Positions 17,466 through 26,248 of a stretch of DNA of 64,000 nucleotides are shown here, piece by piece. The notes beneath the pieces were generated by a model. That model was not told where the DNA came from and did no database searches. It saw only the letters and a program-made list of their open reading frames with translations. The DNA comes from Paraburkholderia diazotrophica (GTDB lineage: Bacteria > Pseudomonadota > Gammaproteobacteria > Burkholderiales > Burkholderiaceae), in the NCBI RefSeq assembly GCF_900108945.1, contig NZ_FNYE01000007.1, forward strand, positions 186,001 to 250,000, given 5' to 3'. Within the stretch, counting starts at the first letter, position 1. Each line of letters opens with the position of its first letter. The position numbers and the translations under genes are program-made.

Positions 17466-18716
17466 ATGAATGACGGCAACAAAGGACCACTTATCGAGCG
17501 ACGCAGACTGGGCGGCTGGATGCCCGAGAAGGAACAGATCGCCGCGGCGTTCCGGCAAGACCTCGCAGCGAAAGCGCGCGAACGCGCATCGCGGACGCCG
17601 CTGTCGAGCGTCGTGTGTGACCTTGCGCAACTGGTTCACGGCGACGCGGTGCTGCGGATGAACCTCTCGCGCGCGATCGGCGAGGCGCTGGAAGCCGGCT
17701 ATGAACTCGGCTATCGCTCGATCGACGAACTGTTCCCGATCATCGATTACATCACGTCGTATGTGCCGCCCTTCAGCGAGACGGCGCCCGTGATGACGCC
17801 GCTCAATGCAGTGCTGGACTGGCCCATGTGCATGCCTTCCGGGTACGCAGTCTTTCGCGATCCTGCATTCAATGCGCAGCTTCGGCGCGTGCTGACGTAC
17901 TGGTGCAGTTTCCTGACGGGGCCGCACTCGCGCTCGCATCTGAACGCGAATGAACCGGATGGCTGGTTCTGCGAGAAGGCGCAGCAGAAGATGGGCCTCT
18001 CGCAGTTTGTCTGCTCGCCGGGCACGCCATACTGGGGCTTTACATCGTGGAATGATTTCTTTACCCGCCGCTTTCGCGAGGGCATGCGCCCGATCGCCGA
18101 CCCGGACAATCACAAGATTATCGTGAGCGCATGCGAAGCATCGCCGTTCAACGTACGCACGGACATCAAGGAAACGGACGAGTTCTGGATCAAGGAGCAG
18201 CCCTATTCACTGCTCGACATGCTCACGGAAGGCGAGCGCGAACTGGCGCGGCGCTTCGTCGGCGGCTCGATCTACCAGGGGTATCTCAGCGCATCCAACT
18301 ATCACCGCTGGCATGCGCCTGTCGCCGGGCGCGTGGTCAAGGCATACAACGTGGACGGCACCTACTATTCGGACGCCGAGGCGGAAGGCGAAGACCCGGG
18401 CGGCCTCAACGACTCGCAAGGCTACACGACAGCGGTAGCGGCGCGCGCGATCATCGTGATCGACGCCGACGACGCTTCAATCGGCGAGATCGCGTGCGTG
18501 TTCGTCGGCATGGCCGAGGTTTCCTCGTGCCAGGTCACGGTACGGCCGGGACAGCGCGTCGCCAAAGGCGATGAGCTCGGCTTCTTCCAGTATGGCGGCA
18601 GCACTTTTTGCCTGTTGTTTCGCGCGGGCGTCATCGGGACGTTTTGCCCGAAACCGCCTTACCACGACGACGTGCCGCCACTGCACGTGAATGCGCATCT
18701 GGCAACGGCGCGCTAG
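17466..18716 (+). CDS. Phosphatidylserine decarboxylase-like enzyme
   Basis: A 416-residue protein. Residues 1-150 form an N-terminal domain seen in a subset of decarboxylase relatives (LFPIIDYITSYVPPF, TPLNAVLDWPM). The rest is the pyruvoyl-type phosphatidylserine decarboxylase fold: FTSWNDFFTRRFREGMRPI, SNYHRWHAPVAGRV, and near the end YGGSTFCLLF, whose GGST is where self-cleavage would form the pyruvoyl group. There is no membrane anchor. This architecture is shared with fungal and bacterial tryptophan decarboxylases (PsiD type), so the substrate may be an amino acid rather than a lipid. ATG 17466 follows AAGGAGCATTTGCCC. Confidence 0.88.
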   Translation: MNDGNKGPLIERRRLGGWMPEKEQIAAAFRQDLAAKARERASRTPLSSVVCDLAQLVHGDAVLRMNLSRAIGEALEAGYELGYRSIDELFPIIDYITSYVPPFSETAPVMTPLNAVLDWPMCMPSGYAVFRDPAFNAQLRRVLTYWCSFLTGPHSRSHLNANEPDGWFCEKAQQKMGLSQFVCSPGTPYWGFTSWNDFFTRRFREGMRPIADPDNHKIIVSACEASPFNVRTDIKETDEFWIKEQPYSLLDMLTEGERELARRFVGGSIYQGYLSASNYHRWHAPVAGRVVKAYNVDGTYYSDAEAEGEDPGGLNDSQGYTTAVAARAIIVIDADDASIGEIACVFVGMAEVSSCQVTVRPGQRVAKGDELGFFQYGGSTFCLLFRAGVIGTFCPKPPYHDDVPPLHVNAHLATAR

Positions 18717-18824
18717 CGGGGCTCGTTGGTCGAAGGCAGAGCCGTCATCATTGCGTATGCGCATGCAGAACATTCGATCGCCGTCGCGTCATCGACGCGA
18801 GCGGCTACCGGCGATCAATCTTTC

Positions 18825-18875
18825 GGTTGTCAATCGGGTTGTCAATCGGGGGTTGTCAATCGGGGTTGTCAATCG
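18825..18875. repeat. Four tandem copies of GGTTGTCAATCG
   Basis: Exact 12-base copies start at 18825, 18837, 18851 and 18864, separated by 0, 2 and 1 extra G. The last copy contains the stop codon of the overlapping minus-strand gene. The G-rich spacers suggest growth by slippage. The array lies between the 3' ends of two convergent genes. Confidence 0.9.
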
Positions 18876-19177
18876 TTATCCCACTGCCCATGATGTTCGC
18901 GGCCTCTGTGCCAACCATTGCCATGCCACTGGCCATAGCCATAGACGGGTGGCGCCTGATAGATGACGGGCGGTGGCGCCGACTGATAGGTACCCGGCGG
19001 TCCATAGGTGCCGGGAGCGCCATAAGAGGGCTGGTAGATGACGGACGGAGGAGGCGTAGCCACTGGCCCCGGCACACCGAGACCATGATAGACACCCACG
19101 TTCGCCTGGGCAGAAGCCGACACGGGTGTACAGACGGCCACTGCGACTGCAAAAAGCAGAGAGATCGGGTACTTCAT
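18869..19177 (-). CDS. Small secreted Pro/Tyr/Gly-rich protein
   Basis: 102 residues from ATG 19177, placed after AAGGAAGTTGATC. A signal peptide covers about residues 1-24 (ISLLFAVAVAVCTPVSASAQ). The mature protein is low in complexity, dominated by Pro, Tyr and Gly in repeats such as PPSVIYQPSYGAPGTYGPPG, and it ends in a His/Gly/Trp-rich tail. Such proteins are usually surface-associated or metal-binding in Burkholderiales, but nothing here proves a role. The stop codon falls inside a tandem repeat. Confidence 0.75.
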   Translation of the reverse strand: MKYPISLLFAVAVAVCTPVSASAQANVGVYHGLGVPGPVATPPPSVIYQPSYGAPGTYGPPGTYQSAPPPVIYQAPPVYGYGQWHGNGWHRGREHHGQWDND

Positions 19178-19502
19178 GATCAACTTCCTTTTCAACTTGC
19201 TTGTGGCGCACGAATTCGGCTAAACAGTTCGGCTAAACACAACTGTAAGGCAACGGTTTACAGAATAGTCGCCGTCGCCGTGGGTAAGTGAAACCGTTGC
19301 CGCTCAACTTGTAACGGTCAGTAACTCGGCCGAGCCCGCAACTTTGCGCACCACATATAGCTCGGCCCAATGGTCCCGCATGCGCGGCGAGTCTGCGCAG
19401 AGGGCATAAATCGTGCGCTACTTTTTGTCCATGCACGCGCCGTTGAACGCAGCACGCCCGGTCCGTGAATCACCTGAAAGAGAAACAACAAGGGACAGCA
19501 CG
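19178..19502. promoter_or_regulatory. Intergenic region between divergent genes, with a 12-base direct repeat
   Basis: 325 bp without a gene, between the minus-strand secreted protein and the plus-strand holin-like gene. It must hold promoters for both. TTCGGCTAAACA occurs twice, at 19215-19226 and 19228-19239, which could be an operator close to the secreted-protein start. No clear -35/-10 pair stands out. Confidence 0.4.
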
Positions 19503-19877
19503 ATGTCGATTCATTCCACAGTCACCCGCTGGCGCAATGTCAGCTACTTTTGCGCGAGGCGCTTCGCCGATTATGGTGAACTGTTCTCGATTGAACTTCA
19601 GCAGACTCGCAGAAGTCTCGTTCGCGAATTGATCGCGTTCGTGGCGCTTGCCGTCGCCGGACTGTTCACGCTGTCGTTCTTTTCCATCGCAATCATCGCG
19701 AGCGCTTGGGGCACACCGTATTTTCTCGCGGTCGTCTGGGGCGTGGCGGGTGCGTGGTTATTGCTGTCGCTCATTTCGTTCGCCGCGCTACGTGCACAGG
19801 AACCCGCCCGCCCGTTTCGGGTGCTCGAAGAAGAAGTGCGCCGCGATCTCGAAACGATCAGGGAGTCACTGAAATGA
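19503..19877 (+). CDS. Phage-holin-like (YqjE-type) membrane protein
   Basis: A 124-residue protein with an N-terminal amphipathic segment, two membrane spans (about residues 46-68 and 74-98) and a charged C-terminal helix (VLEEEVRRDLETIRESLK). This is the layout of the putative Actinobacterial Holin-X / YqjE family, which in proteobacteria is an inner-membrane protein of unknown role linked to stress genes rather than to phage. ATG 19503 follows AGGGACAGCACG. The next gene overlaps its stop (ATGA), so the two are translationally coupled. Confidence 0.8.
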   Translation: MSIHSTVTRWRNVSYFCARRFADYGELFSIELQQTRRSLVRELIAFVALAVAGLFTLSFFSIAIIASAWGTPYFLAVVWGVAGAWLLLSLISFAALRAQEPARPFRVLEEEVRRDLETIRESLK

Positions 19878-20188
19878 AGGGGCAAACGCATTCGGCACGC
19901 TGGGCCGACGTGGACACTGCCGAGAAACAGATGCTCACGCGGATGGCCACGTCACGCACTCAACTGCTTGCTGCACAAGCCGCAACGCGAAGCGGGGAGC
20001 AGACACGCAAGCCGTCGCTTTTCTTTCGCGCGCAGGAACTGGTTGCGACGGCCCCGAATATCACGCTGCTCACGGTGATCGTTGCGAGCGCCGCGATCAT
20101 CGGACCCCGCAAGATGACATCGCTCGTCGTGCGTAACGGGCTCGCAGGCTGGATCGGCAAGTCGGTGCGGCGTCTTGCAGAGCGGTAG
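19874..20188 (+). CDS. Small protein coupled to the holin-like gene (YqjK-like position)
   Basis: 104 residues, with the ATG overlapping the previous stop by 4 bases. The first half is soluble and charged; one hydrophobic segment (about residues 62-78, ITLLTVIVASAAIIG) could span the membrane, followed by a basic tail. Its position, size and layout match the small partner that follows yqjE in other proteobacteria. No motif assigns a function. Confidence 0.7.
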   Translation: MKGQTHSARWADVDTAEKQMLTRMATSRTQLLAAQAATRSGEQTRKPSLFFRAQELVATAPNITLLTVIVASAAIIGPRKMTSLVVRNGLAGWIGKSVRRLAER

Positions 20189-20257
20189 CCGCGCGGGCGC
20201 GTCGTTCTCAATCGACAGCTATTCGATGAGCGCGATGCCGTTGCCGCGCGGTGCGTG

Positions 20258-20467
20258 TCAGTCGTTCGAACGCTGCCGGTCGCGGTCGCTTTGTGTGCCC
20301 GGCGGCGTCGCCGGCTTTGTGTCGGGCTTCGCGGTCGTCGTAGCCGACTCCGAAGGCCCGCGCTGCGGATTGCGCTGTTCATCTGGGCTGATGGGAACGT
20401 GTTCGGTGTGGCCCGGAACGGGCTGCTGTTCGACGTGCTCTTCATTGTTCGACTGTCTGGCGGTCAT
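20258..20467 (-). CDS. Small hydrophilic hypothetical protein
   Basis: 69 residues, very polar and probably disordered (Gln, Pro, Thr, Ser, Asp and Arg rich; ends in DRDRQRSND). ATG 20467 is supported by an AGGAGATCGCG ribosome site. Only the start signal and conserved-looking composition argue for a gene; no function can be proposed. Confidence 0.5.
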   Translation of the reverse strand: MTARQSNNEEHVEQQPVPGHTEHVPISPDEQRNPQRGPSESATTTAKPDTKPATPPGTQSDRDRQRSND

Positions 20468-20579
20468 CGCGATCTCCTGTCGATTCGCATTTCATCGCAA
20501 TGCTGCATGCCGCATGCCTCGACATTCTGCGAGACGAACAGAAGCGCGACTCGCGTCGACACGCCGTGCGTGATTGCGA

Positions 20580-20723
20580 TCAGGGTCCGAAGAACGTGTC
20601 GCAGAAATGGCCCGGCGTCTGGCATGCGGCGGACTGAGAGGCAGGCGGGACAGCGTTGGGCGACATCGATATCGAACAGCCGGTCATCACGAACAAAGCT
20701 GCCGTGCAGATGCCTGCGCGCAC
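20580..20723 (-). CDS. Possible very small lipoprotein
   Basis: A 47-residue frame from GTG 20723 begins with a short lipoprotein-like signal (RAGICTAALFVMTGCS, Cys16 as candidate lipid site) and continues with a small Cys-containing tail (SAACQTPGHFCDTFFGP). The lipobox is imperfect (Met at -3) and no good ribosome site precedes the GTG. A longer frame over the same bases, reading another frame, looks non-coding. Treat as tentative. Confidence 0.35.
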   Translation of the reverse strand: MRAGICTAALFVMTGCSISMSPNAVPPASQSAACQTPGHFCDTFFGP

Positions 20724-20929
20724 GCATGCGCAGATGGTTTTGCTGTTATTGCCTAGGCGTCGCGCCGCGCGATATGTCACGACGTCCGTCGACAACGCTT
20801 GCTTGTACAAAGACATAGTGGAGGTAAAGGTTTCGTGTTGCGCAATCGCTTGCTGGAAGCTCCCAGCTGTTTGGTTCGCGCGACGCGTCAAACGTTCAAA
20901 CGCGGAATCAGCCCAGGAGCCCGATGCGA

Positions 20930-22126
20930 TTACAACGCATCGGTCAGTTCGCCATCGCGCGCGACGATGCGTCCGTTGGCAATGACGAGCTTGCGCTTCG
21001 GCCGTGACACCACCGCGTGCGCGACGGTTTCCGCTTCCACCAGCACGAGGTCCGCGCGCGCGCCGACGCGCAAGCCGTAGTCGGCGAAACCGCATCCTCG
21101 CGCGGCCGCATCGCTCACGCAGTCGAACGCGATCGCGAGATCGTCGTCGCGGCGCAAGTCGTAGCGCAGCCCGATCAGCATCGCGCGTTCGAGCATATCC
21201 GGCACACCGTACGGCGACCACGTGTCGCGTATGCCATCATTGCCGCCGAACATCGTGATGCCTTTGCTCCTGCATGTGATCAGCGGCGGGACGGGGCACG
21301 AAGCGGGCGCGCTCGTGACAATGGCCACGCGCAGATGCGCAATCCGTTCGAGCAGCGCGTCGCGTTCGCGCTCCGGCAACGCGCCAAGACAAAACGCGTG
21401 GCTCACGACCACCTGTCCCTGCATGCCCATTGCGTCGACGCGATCGAGCAGCAGCTTCAGCGTAAATGCGCCGACTTCGCCCGGCTCGTGAAGGTGAATA
21501 TCGATCGGCTTGCGATAGCGTTCGGCCAACTCGAAAGTCGCATTCAGCGATGCGACGGGATCGCCGTCGATCAATGCGGGATCGAGTGCACCGAGCACAT
21601 CGGCGCCTTCGGCGAGCGCGCCGCCGAGCAACTCGACCGTGCCGGGGCGGACCAGCATGCCCGACTGCGGAAACGCGACGATCTGCATGTCCAGCACGGC
21701 ACGCATCGTCTGCCGCGTTCGGAGCACGCCTTCGAGGTAGCGCAGACCTGCATCGGTATCGACATCGACGTGTGTGCGCAATCGCGTCGTCCCGGCCTGC
21801 ACGAATGCGCGCGACAACGCGAGCGACTGCGCGGCTGCATCGTGGCCCGATGCCTTGCGCCATTCGCGCTCGTTGTCGATGCGGTCGATGAGCCGAGGCC
21901 CGACCTCGTTGCGATACCACGATCGGCCCCAGTTGCTCTTGTCGACGTGCGTGTGTCCCTCGACGAAGCCTGGCAGCAGCAACGCGCCGCCGCCGTTTTC
22001 AATGGGCACGCCGGGTTGCGCGACGGCTTGCGGTCCGAGCGCATCGATGCGGCCATCGGCAACCGATACGGAAATCCGTTGGCCATCGGCCAGCCGGACG
22101 TTGGAGAGATGAAGAGAGCGAGTCAT
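20930..22126 (-). CDS. Cytosine-deaminase-type amidohydrolase
   Basis: A 398-residue metal-dependent hydrolase of the amidohydrolase superfamily, closest in motif pattern to bacterial cytosine deaminase and N-isopropylammelide hydrolase. Metal ligands are visible: HTHVDK near residue 60, IHLHEP, SHAFCLG, and the late Asp in GGNDGIRDTWSPYG. The C-terminus closes the beta-sandwich with KRKLVIANGRIVARDGEL. No transporter or regulator is adjacent to reveal the substrate. ATG 22126 was chosen by alignment to the family start (SLHLSNVRLADG); the longer frame to GTG 22207 adds unrelated residues. Confidence 0.9.
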   Translation of the reverse strand: MTRSLHLSNVRLADGQRISVSVADGRIDALGPQAVAQPGVPIENGGGALLLPGFVEGHTHVDKSNWGRSWYRNEVGPRLIDRIDNEREWRKASGHDAAAQSLALSRAFVQAGTTRLRTHVDVDTDAGLRYLEGVLRTRQTMRAVLDMQIVAFPQSGMLVRPGTVELLGGALAEGADVLGALDPALIDGDPVASLNATFELAERYRKPIDIHLHEPGEVGAFTLKLLLDRVDAMGMQGQVVVSHAFCLGALPERERDALLERIAHLRVAIVTSAPASCPVPPLITCRSKGITMFGGNDGIRDTWSPYGVPDMLERAMLIGLRYDLRRDDDLAIAFDCVSDAAARGCGFADYGLRVGARADLVLVEAETVAHAVVSRPKRKLVIANGRIVARDGELTDAL

Positions 22127-22301
22127 GTTTGTCGTGCCGGTTCGACCGATGTGGTGACGTGAGGATGCAGCGTGCCGCGCAGTGTGCCGTTTAGCGGCGC
22201 TGATCACAACAAGACTACCGCATTGGCGAACAGCGTGACGAGGCCGTTATCGATGGATGTGAAGACAAAAGGGTGCGCTCGGTACGTCGCGGCCGTCGCG
22301 C

Positions 22302-24185
22302 TCACGGCGTATCGTCGACGCACAAATCGGGATCGCTGACGAGGCAATCCGCATTCGATACTGCCGGCGCGCCGCCTCGCGTTTTCAGCGTCGCCTCCTG
22401 CGCGGCGATATGCAGCCCTTTCGGCAACAGCACCCACATGCGAATGCGTTCCTTCGTCCTGCTCGCCTGCGCCTGTGCACTCTGACCGAAGCCGTAGAAG
22501 TAGTCCGCTCGCACCGCTCCCTGGATCGCGCCGCCCGAGTCTTGCGCCATCATCAAGCGGTCGATTGCACCGGGCGTCTGCGGATCGTCCTGCGTCGACA
22601 CGAACACAGGCGCGCCGAGCGGCGTCGTGCGTGGATCGACGGCGACCGAGCGGCCAGCCGACAGCGGCACACCGAGCGCGCCAAGCGGTCCGTCGGGCGA
22701 ATCCGGGATGCGCCGGAAGAAGACATAGCTCGGGTCCGACATCGCGAACACGCGCTTGACGGATGCGGTTGCTTGCCCTGTCGTTGCCGCCTTTGCTGTG
22801 GATGCCACAGCACTACCCGGCTTCGAAGCCGAAGGACTGACAGCCGGCGTGACAGCGCCACCGCTTTGCGGCGTCGCTGCAGCGAGCTTGAAGCCGCGCA
22901 GCAGCGGCGACACGGGTTCGTCGTCGTCCTGCGCGCGTGCCGATGTCGAGGTCACACCGCCTGTTGCATCGCCCGGTGTTTGCACGTCAGCGTCAGCGGT
23001 GCTGGTTGCGCCACTCGACGTTTCATCGACGACGTCGATCTCCACGTCCAGTCCGCGCACGGTGATCCGCTGCCCGCTGCCGCCGCCCGCACGCGCGACA
23101 GGCGGCACGAACGGGCGGCCGTTCTGCTCGGCATAGGCGAAGCGGCGCACGGTGCCATCGGGCATGCGCACTTTCCCCGCGCCTTGTACCTGCATCGAGT
23201 AGAGCATCGCCGGGTCGTCGACGTACGCGAGAATCGGCGCCTTGAGCGCGCCGCGCTCGATCTCGGCGCGCGTGTAGTACGGCACGATGCGCTCGCGATC
23301 GAGCCGCAGACGGATCTTCTTGTCGCGTATGTCGGGCACGCTGTCGCGCAGATCGAGCACGTAGACACCCTTGATGCTGCCCGCCGCACTATCGGTGACG
23401 GGAACGACCGTGCGCCCTTCGATGCGAGCCGCGCTCACGGCCCCGCGTGCACGCTCCGGCAGACGTCGCGCGTCGAGATACAGCATGTCGTCGGGCGTGC
23501 CGTAGACCGGGTAGAGAAAGGCGCCGCCGTATTGCGGGCTGCCGTTCAATAGCGGCTCGTAGTAGCCGGTCAGCGTGCCTTCGCCGCTCTTGTCCATATT
23601 GCGGATCTGATAGGCGTTGAAGTACGTCTCGAAGAAAATCCGGATCGCGGCGACATTGCGCGCATCCACCGAGCGCGACGCGATGCAGGCAGCCGACCAT
23701 CCGGCGCGCGAGCCGAGCACCGCGCAACTGCGCTTGAACGCGTCCCACGAATTGCCGAGATTGTCGGTGCTCCAGCCGGGCAGGTCGGCGAAACGGGTCG
23801 GCGCATAGTAAGCGTGGCGCGTGGAGAAGGCGGCGCTCGTGCTCGCGTTTGCGTTTGCGTTCGCGACTATTGCCGACGTCGCGGATGTGGTTGGCATCAT
23901 GCCCGAGGCGGCGGGCTCGGAAACAGCTGCCTGCGGCGTCGCATTGGGCTTCGTGGAAGGCGCGCTGGCGGCAGCCAAGGGCGACGAAACCTCAACCGCT
24001 GACTTCGGCAATGACTGAGCCGAAGATTGCGCCGAAGATTGCACCGAAGATTGCGCCGAAGATTGCGCCGAAGATTGCGCCGATCGTTGCGCCGCTGCGC
24101 CGAATGTCATCGTCGTGGCCGGCTGGTTGCTCGCGCAACCGGCGCATATCACTGCCACGCCGAGCATCGCATACAGGCTCTGCAT
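22302..24185 (-). CDS. mltA: Membrane-bound lytic murein transglycosylase A
   Basis: A 627-residue outer-membrane lipoprotein (lipobox VICAGC, Cys17) that would cleave peptidoglycan to anhydromuropeptides. The MltA domain begins near residue 170 (GEGTLTGYYEPLLNGS), and the C-terminal 3D domain carries the catalytic Asp in MAQDSGGAIQG. It is far longer than the usual 370-400 residues, for two reasons: an N-terminal Ala/Ser/Gln-rich repeat stretch (about 35-60), and an insertion of about 100 Ala/Thr/Ser residues before SDPSYVFFRRI. ATG 24185 follows AAGGAGTTGGC. It starts 41 bp after the kinase stop codon, so the two form an operon. Confidence 0.92.
   Translation of the reverse strand: MQSLYAMLGVAVICAGCASNQPATTMTFGAAAQRSAQSSAQSSAQSSVQSSAQSSAQSLPKSAVEVSSPLAAASAPSTKPNATPQAAVSEPAASGMMPTTSATSAIVANANANASTSAAFSTRHAYYAPTRFADLPGWSTDNLGNSWDAFKRSCAVLGSRAGWSAACIASRSVDARNVAAIRIFFETYFNAYQIRNMDKSGEGTLTGYYEPLLNGSPQYGGAFLYPVYGTPDDMLYLDARRLPERARGAVSAARIEGRTVVPVTDSAAGSIKGVYVLDLRDSVPDIRDKKIRLRLDRERIVPYYTRAEIERGALKAPILAYVDDPAMLYSMQVQGAGKVRMPDGTVRRFAYAEQNGRPFVPPVARAGGGSGQRITVRGLDVEIDVVDETSSGATSTADADVQTPGDATGGVTSTSARAQDDDEPVSPLLRGFKLAAATPQSGGAVTPAVSPSASKPGSAVASTAKAATTGQATASVKRVFAMSDPSYVFFRRIPDSPDGPLGALGVPLSAGRSVAVDPRTTPLGAPVFVSTQDDPQTPGAIDRLMMAQDSGGAIQGAVRADYFYGFGQSAQAQASRTKERIRMWVLLPKGLHIAAQEATLKTRGGAPAVSNADCLVSDPDLCVDDTP
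24019..24090. repeat. Six tandem 12-base units inside mltA
   Basis: The unit GCCGAAGATTGC starts at 24019 and repeats every 12 bases, with one base changed in copy 3 and two in copy 6. In the mltA frame each unit encodes a Ser/Ala/Gln/Ser-type tetrapeptide just after the lipobox, so changes in copy number would lengthen or shorten the linker without a frameshift. Confidence 0.92.
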
Positions 24186-24226
24186 GCCAACTCCTTCCCC
24201 GCGTTCGCGGACCTTCGCGTCGTCCG

Positions 24227-26248
24227 CTATGTCGACGGACTGACGACGTCGATCGTGAAAGTTGCTGCGCCGAATGTATCCGGGCAATCGGTTGCGCTAG
24301 CCGCGCAACGCGCCTGACCGGCGAATGGCGAGTAGCTGGCGGTGCGGCGCACGGCTGCCGCGCGCTGTGCCTGCTCGGGGAATTCGGCGAAGACGGATTC
24401 GCCGTGCAGGCCGCCATCGGAGAAGTCTCGCTGCGTCGGCGACACCAGCACGAGAAAGCGATTCGGGCCCGCCGGCGCGCCCGCCGTCATCGGCCAACTC
24501 GCGCGCGGCAGTGAGATCGACTGGCCGGCCGCGATCGTGTTGTTCTTGTCGAGTCCGTTCGGAAACAGCATCAGATATTGCCCGGCTGGGTCGACCATGA
24601 ACACGTACACATAGCCCGCCCGATTGCTGCTGATCCTGAATTGCAGACGATCCTTGTTGATCCGCGCAGTGCCGCTGCGTGAGGTTGCCGTGACGCGAAT
24701 CGACGGATCGGAAAGCGTGGCGATCCGTTCGAGTTCGCCGCCGGGCGTATAAGGCGGAAGCGGGACTGCCGCGGCCCGGGTCGTGTCTGGCGCTGCATTG
24801 CCGCTTGCGCGCGCACTTACGCTCGCGGTCGCGTTCGATGTCGATGCAGACGCAGTCGTGCTGGACGCCGCTTGTGCTTGCGTCGGTAGAGTGGGCGCCG
24901 CATGACTGCTGCTTGCCGCACGAGCCATGTCAGTATGGCCTGCAGAACCGGCAGTAGCAGTAGCACTGGGACGGGCGGAGGGCGTCGTCGGTGGTGCGGG
25001 ACGCATCGCATACCAGCCGCCTAACGCGGCGAGCCCGACAACCGCAACGGCGCCGATTGCTATCGCCGCTGAACGCCCGCTCTTCGCATGCGGTTGCGCG
25101 TCGGCCACTGAACGTGCAGAAGCAGGCGAACTGGAGACGCCCGAGTCCGCTCGCTCGTTCCCCTCAGAACGAGCGGCAGAAGTCGCGCCTGCCTCGCGAG
25201 ATTCGACAGCGCCAACCGAAGCAGCCGCAGCGACACGCGACGCAGCCGAAGCAAGCGCATCGTCGCGCGAGTCGTGCTCGCCGCCCAGTGCGAGGCCCAA
25301 CCCGGTCGCGAACGTCTGCACGTTTTGCGGCCGCTCTTCGGGCCGCACCGCGAGCGCGTGATCGATCGTCTGTGCGAATGCGGGCGAGTAGCGGTCCGCG
25401 GCAAGCGTCGCGAGCGGCACATAGCTGTCGCTCATCATGCGGCCCACGGAAGGCGGTGGCGTCTTGCCCACGATCGCGAAGTAGACGACGGCGGCGAGCG
25501 CGTAGATGTCCGTCCACGGACCCTGCTTGAGCGTTGGGACTTCCGCATACTGTTCGATGGGCGCGTAGCCGGGTTTCAGGATCACGGTCAGCGCCTGCGT
25601 CATGTCGCCGATCACGCGTCGTGCCGCGCCGAAGTCGAGCAGCAGCGGCCGGCCGCTGCCCTTGAGCAGCAGGATATTGTCGGGCGCGATGTCGCGGTGG
25701 TAGCACTGCGCGGCGTGCATCACCCCGAGCGCGCTGACAAGCGGCGTCAGCAGCGCGCGCAGCCACGCTTCGTCGGGCGGCGAACGCATCGCGCGAAGCG
25801 TGTCGCGCAGGGTCACGCCTTCGTAATACGGCATCACCATGTAGGCGGTGCCGTTCGCTTCCCAGAACCGGTAGACCTTGACGAGCGAATGATGATCGAA
25901 CTGCGCGAGCAGCCGCGCTTCGTTGACGAAGCTCCTCAGCCCCGCACGAAACGTTTCTTCGTGACGCTCCGAGCGCACCGTGACTTCGGCATTGTTGCCG
26001 CGCGACGCGAGTGCCGCGGGCATGTACTCCTTGAGCGCGACATTGCGGCCCAGTTGCGTGTCGTAAGCGAGGTAGACGATGCCAAAGCCGCCTTCGCCGA
26101 TCAATCCCTTGATCTCGAACTCGGCGACGCGCGTGCCGATCGCCAACGCGTGATGCGAGTCGATGCTCGCGGCCGATGACGTCGCAGGACGGCTGTCGGA
26201 AGCGGGCGCTTGCGACACGATTACCGTCTTGTCATCGGGACTTGTCAT
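24227..26248 (-). CDS. Membrane-anchored Ser/Thr protein kinase with a C-terminal DUF4384 domain
   Basis: A 673-residue kinase. The cytoplasmic kinase domain has the Gly loop GEGGFGIVY (51-59), catalytic Lys73 in ALKE, HRDIAPDN (184-191) and DFGAAR (205-210). The HRDIAPDN form is common in PpkA-type kinases linked to type VI secretion. A Pro/Ser/Ala-rich linker leads to a membrane span at about 393-414, then an Ala/Ser/Thr-rich periplasmic stalk and a globular DUF4384-like domain (about 515-640; RAGYVYVFMVDPAGQYLMLF). Upstream of mltA in one operon; divergent from the CHAT gene. ATG 26248 fits family starts, but its ribosome site is weak. Confidence 0.9.
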   Translation of the reverse strand: MTSPDDKTVIVSQAPASDSRPATSSAASIDSHHALAIGTRVAEFEIKGLIGEGGFGIVYLAYDTQLGRNVALKEYMPAALASRGNNAEVTVRSERHEETFRAGLRSFVNEARLLAQFDHHSLVKVYRFWEANGTAYMVMPYYEGVTLRDTLRAMRSPPDEAWLRALLTPLVSALGVMHAAQCYHRDIAPDNILLLKGSGRPLLLDFGAARRVIGDMTQALTVILKPGYAPIEQYAEVPTLKQGPWTDIYALAAVVYFAIVGKTPPPSVGRMMSDSYVPLATLAADRYSPAFAQTIDHALAVRPEERPQNVQTFATGLGLALGGEHDSRDDALASAASRVAAAASVGAVESREAGATSAARSEGNERADSGVSSSPASARSVADAQPHAKSGRSAAIAIGAVAVVGLAALGGWYAMRPAPPTTPSARPSATATAGSAGHTDMARAASSSHAAPTLPTQAQAASSTTASASTSNATASVSARASGNAAPDTTRAAAVPLPPYTPGGELERIATLSDPSIRVTATSRSGTARINKDRLQFRISSNRAGYVYVFMVDPAGQYLMLFPNGLDKNNTIAAGQSISLPRASWPMTAGAPAGPNRFLVLVSPTQRDFSDGGLHGESVFAEFPEQAQRAAAVRRTASYSPFAGQARCAASATDCPDTFGAATFTIDVVSPST

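Noticed and set aside
20464..20727. An 87-codon minus-strand frame overlapping the candidate small lipoprotein
   Set aside because: No ribosome site, Arg/His-rich shadow-like composition; the alternative frame with a lipoprotein-type signal is more plausible.
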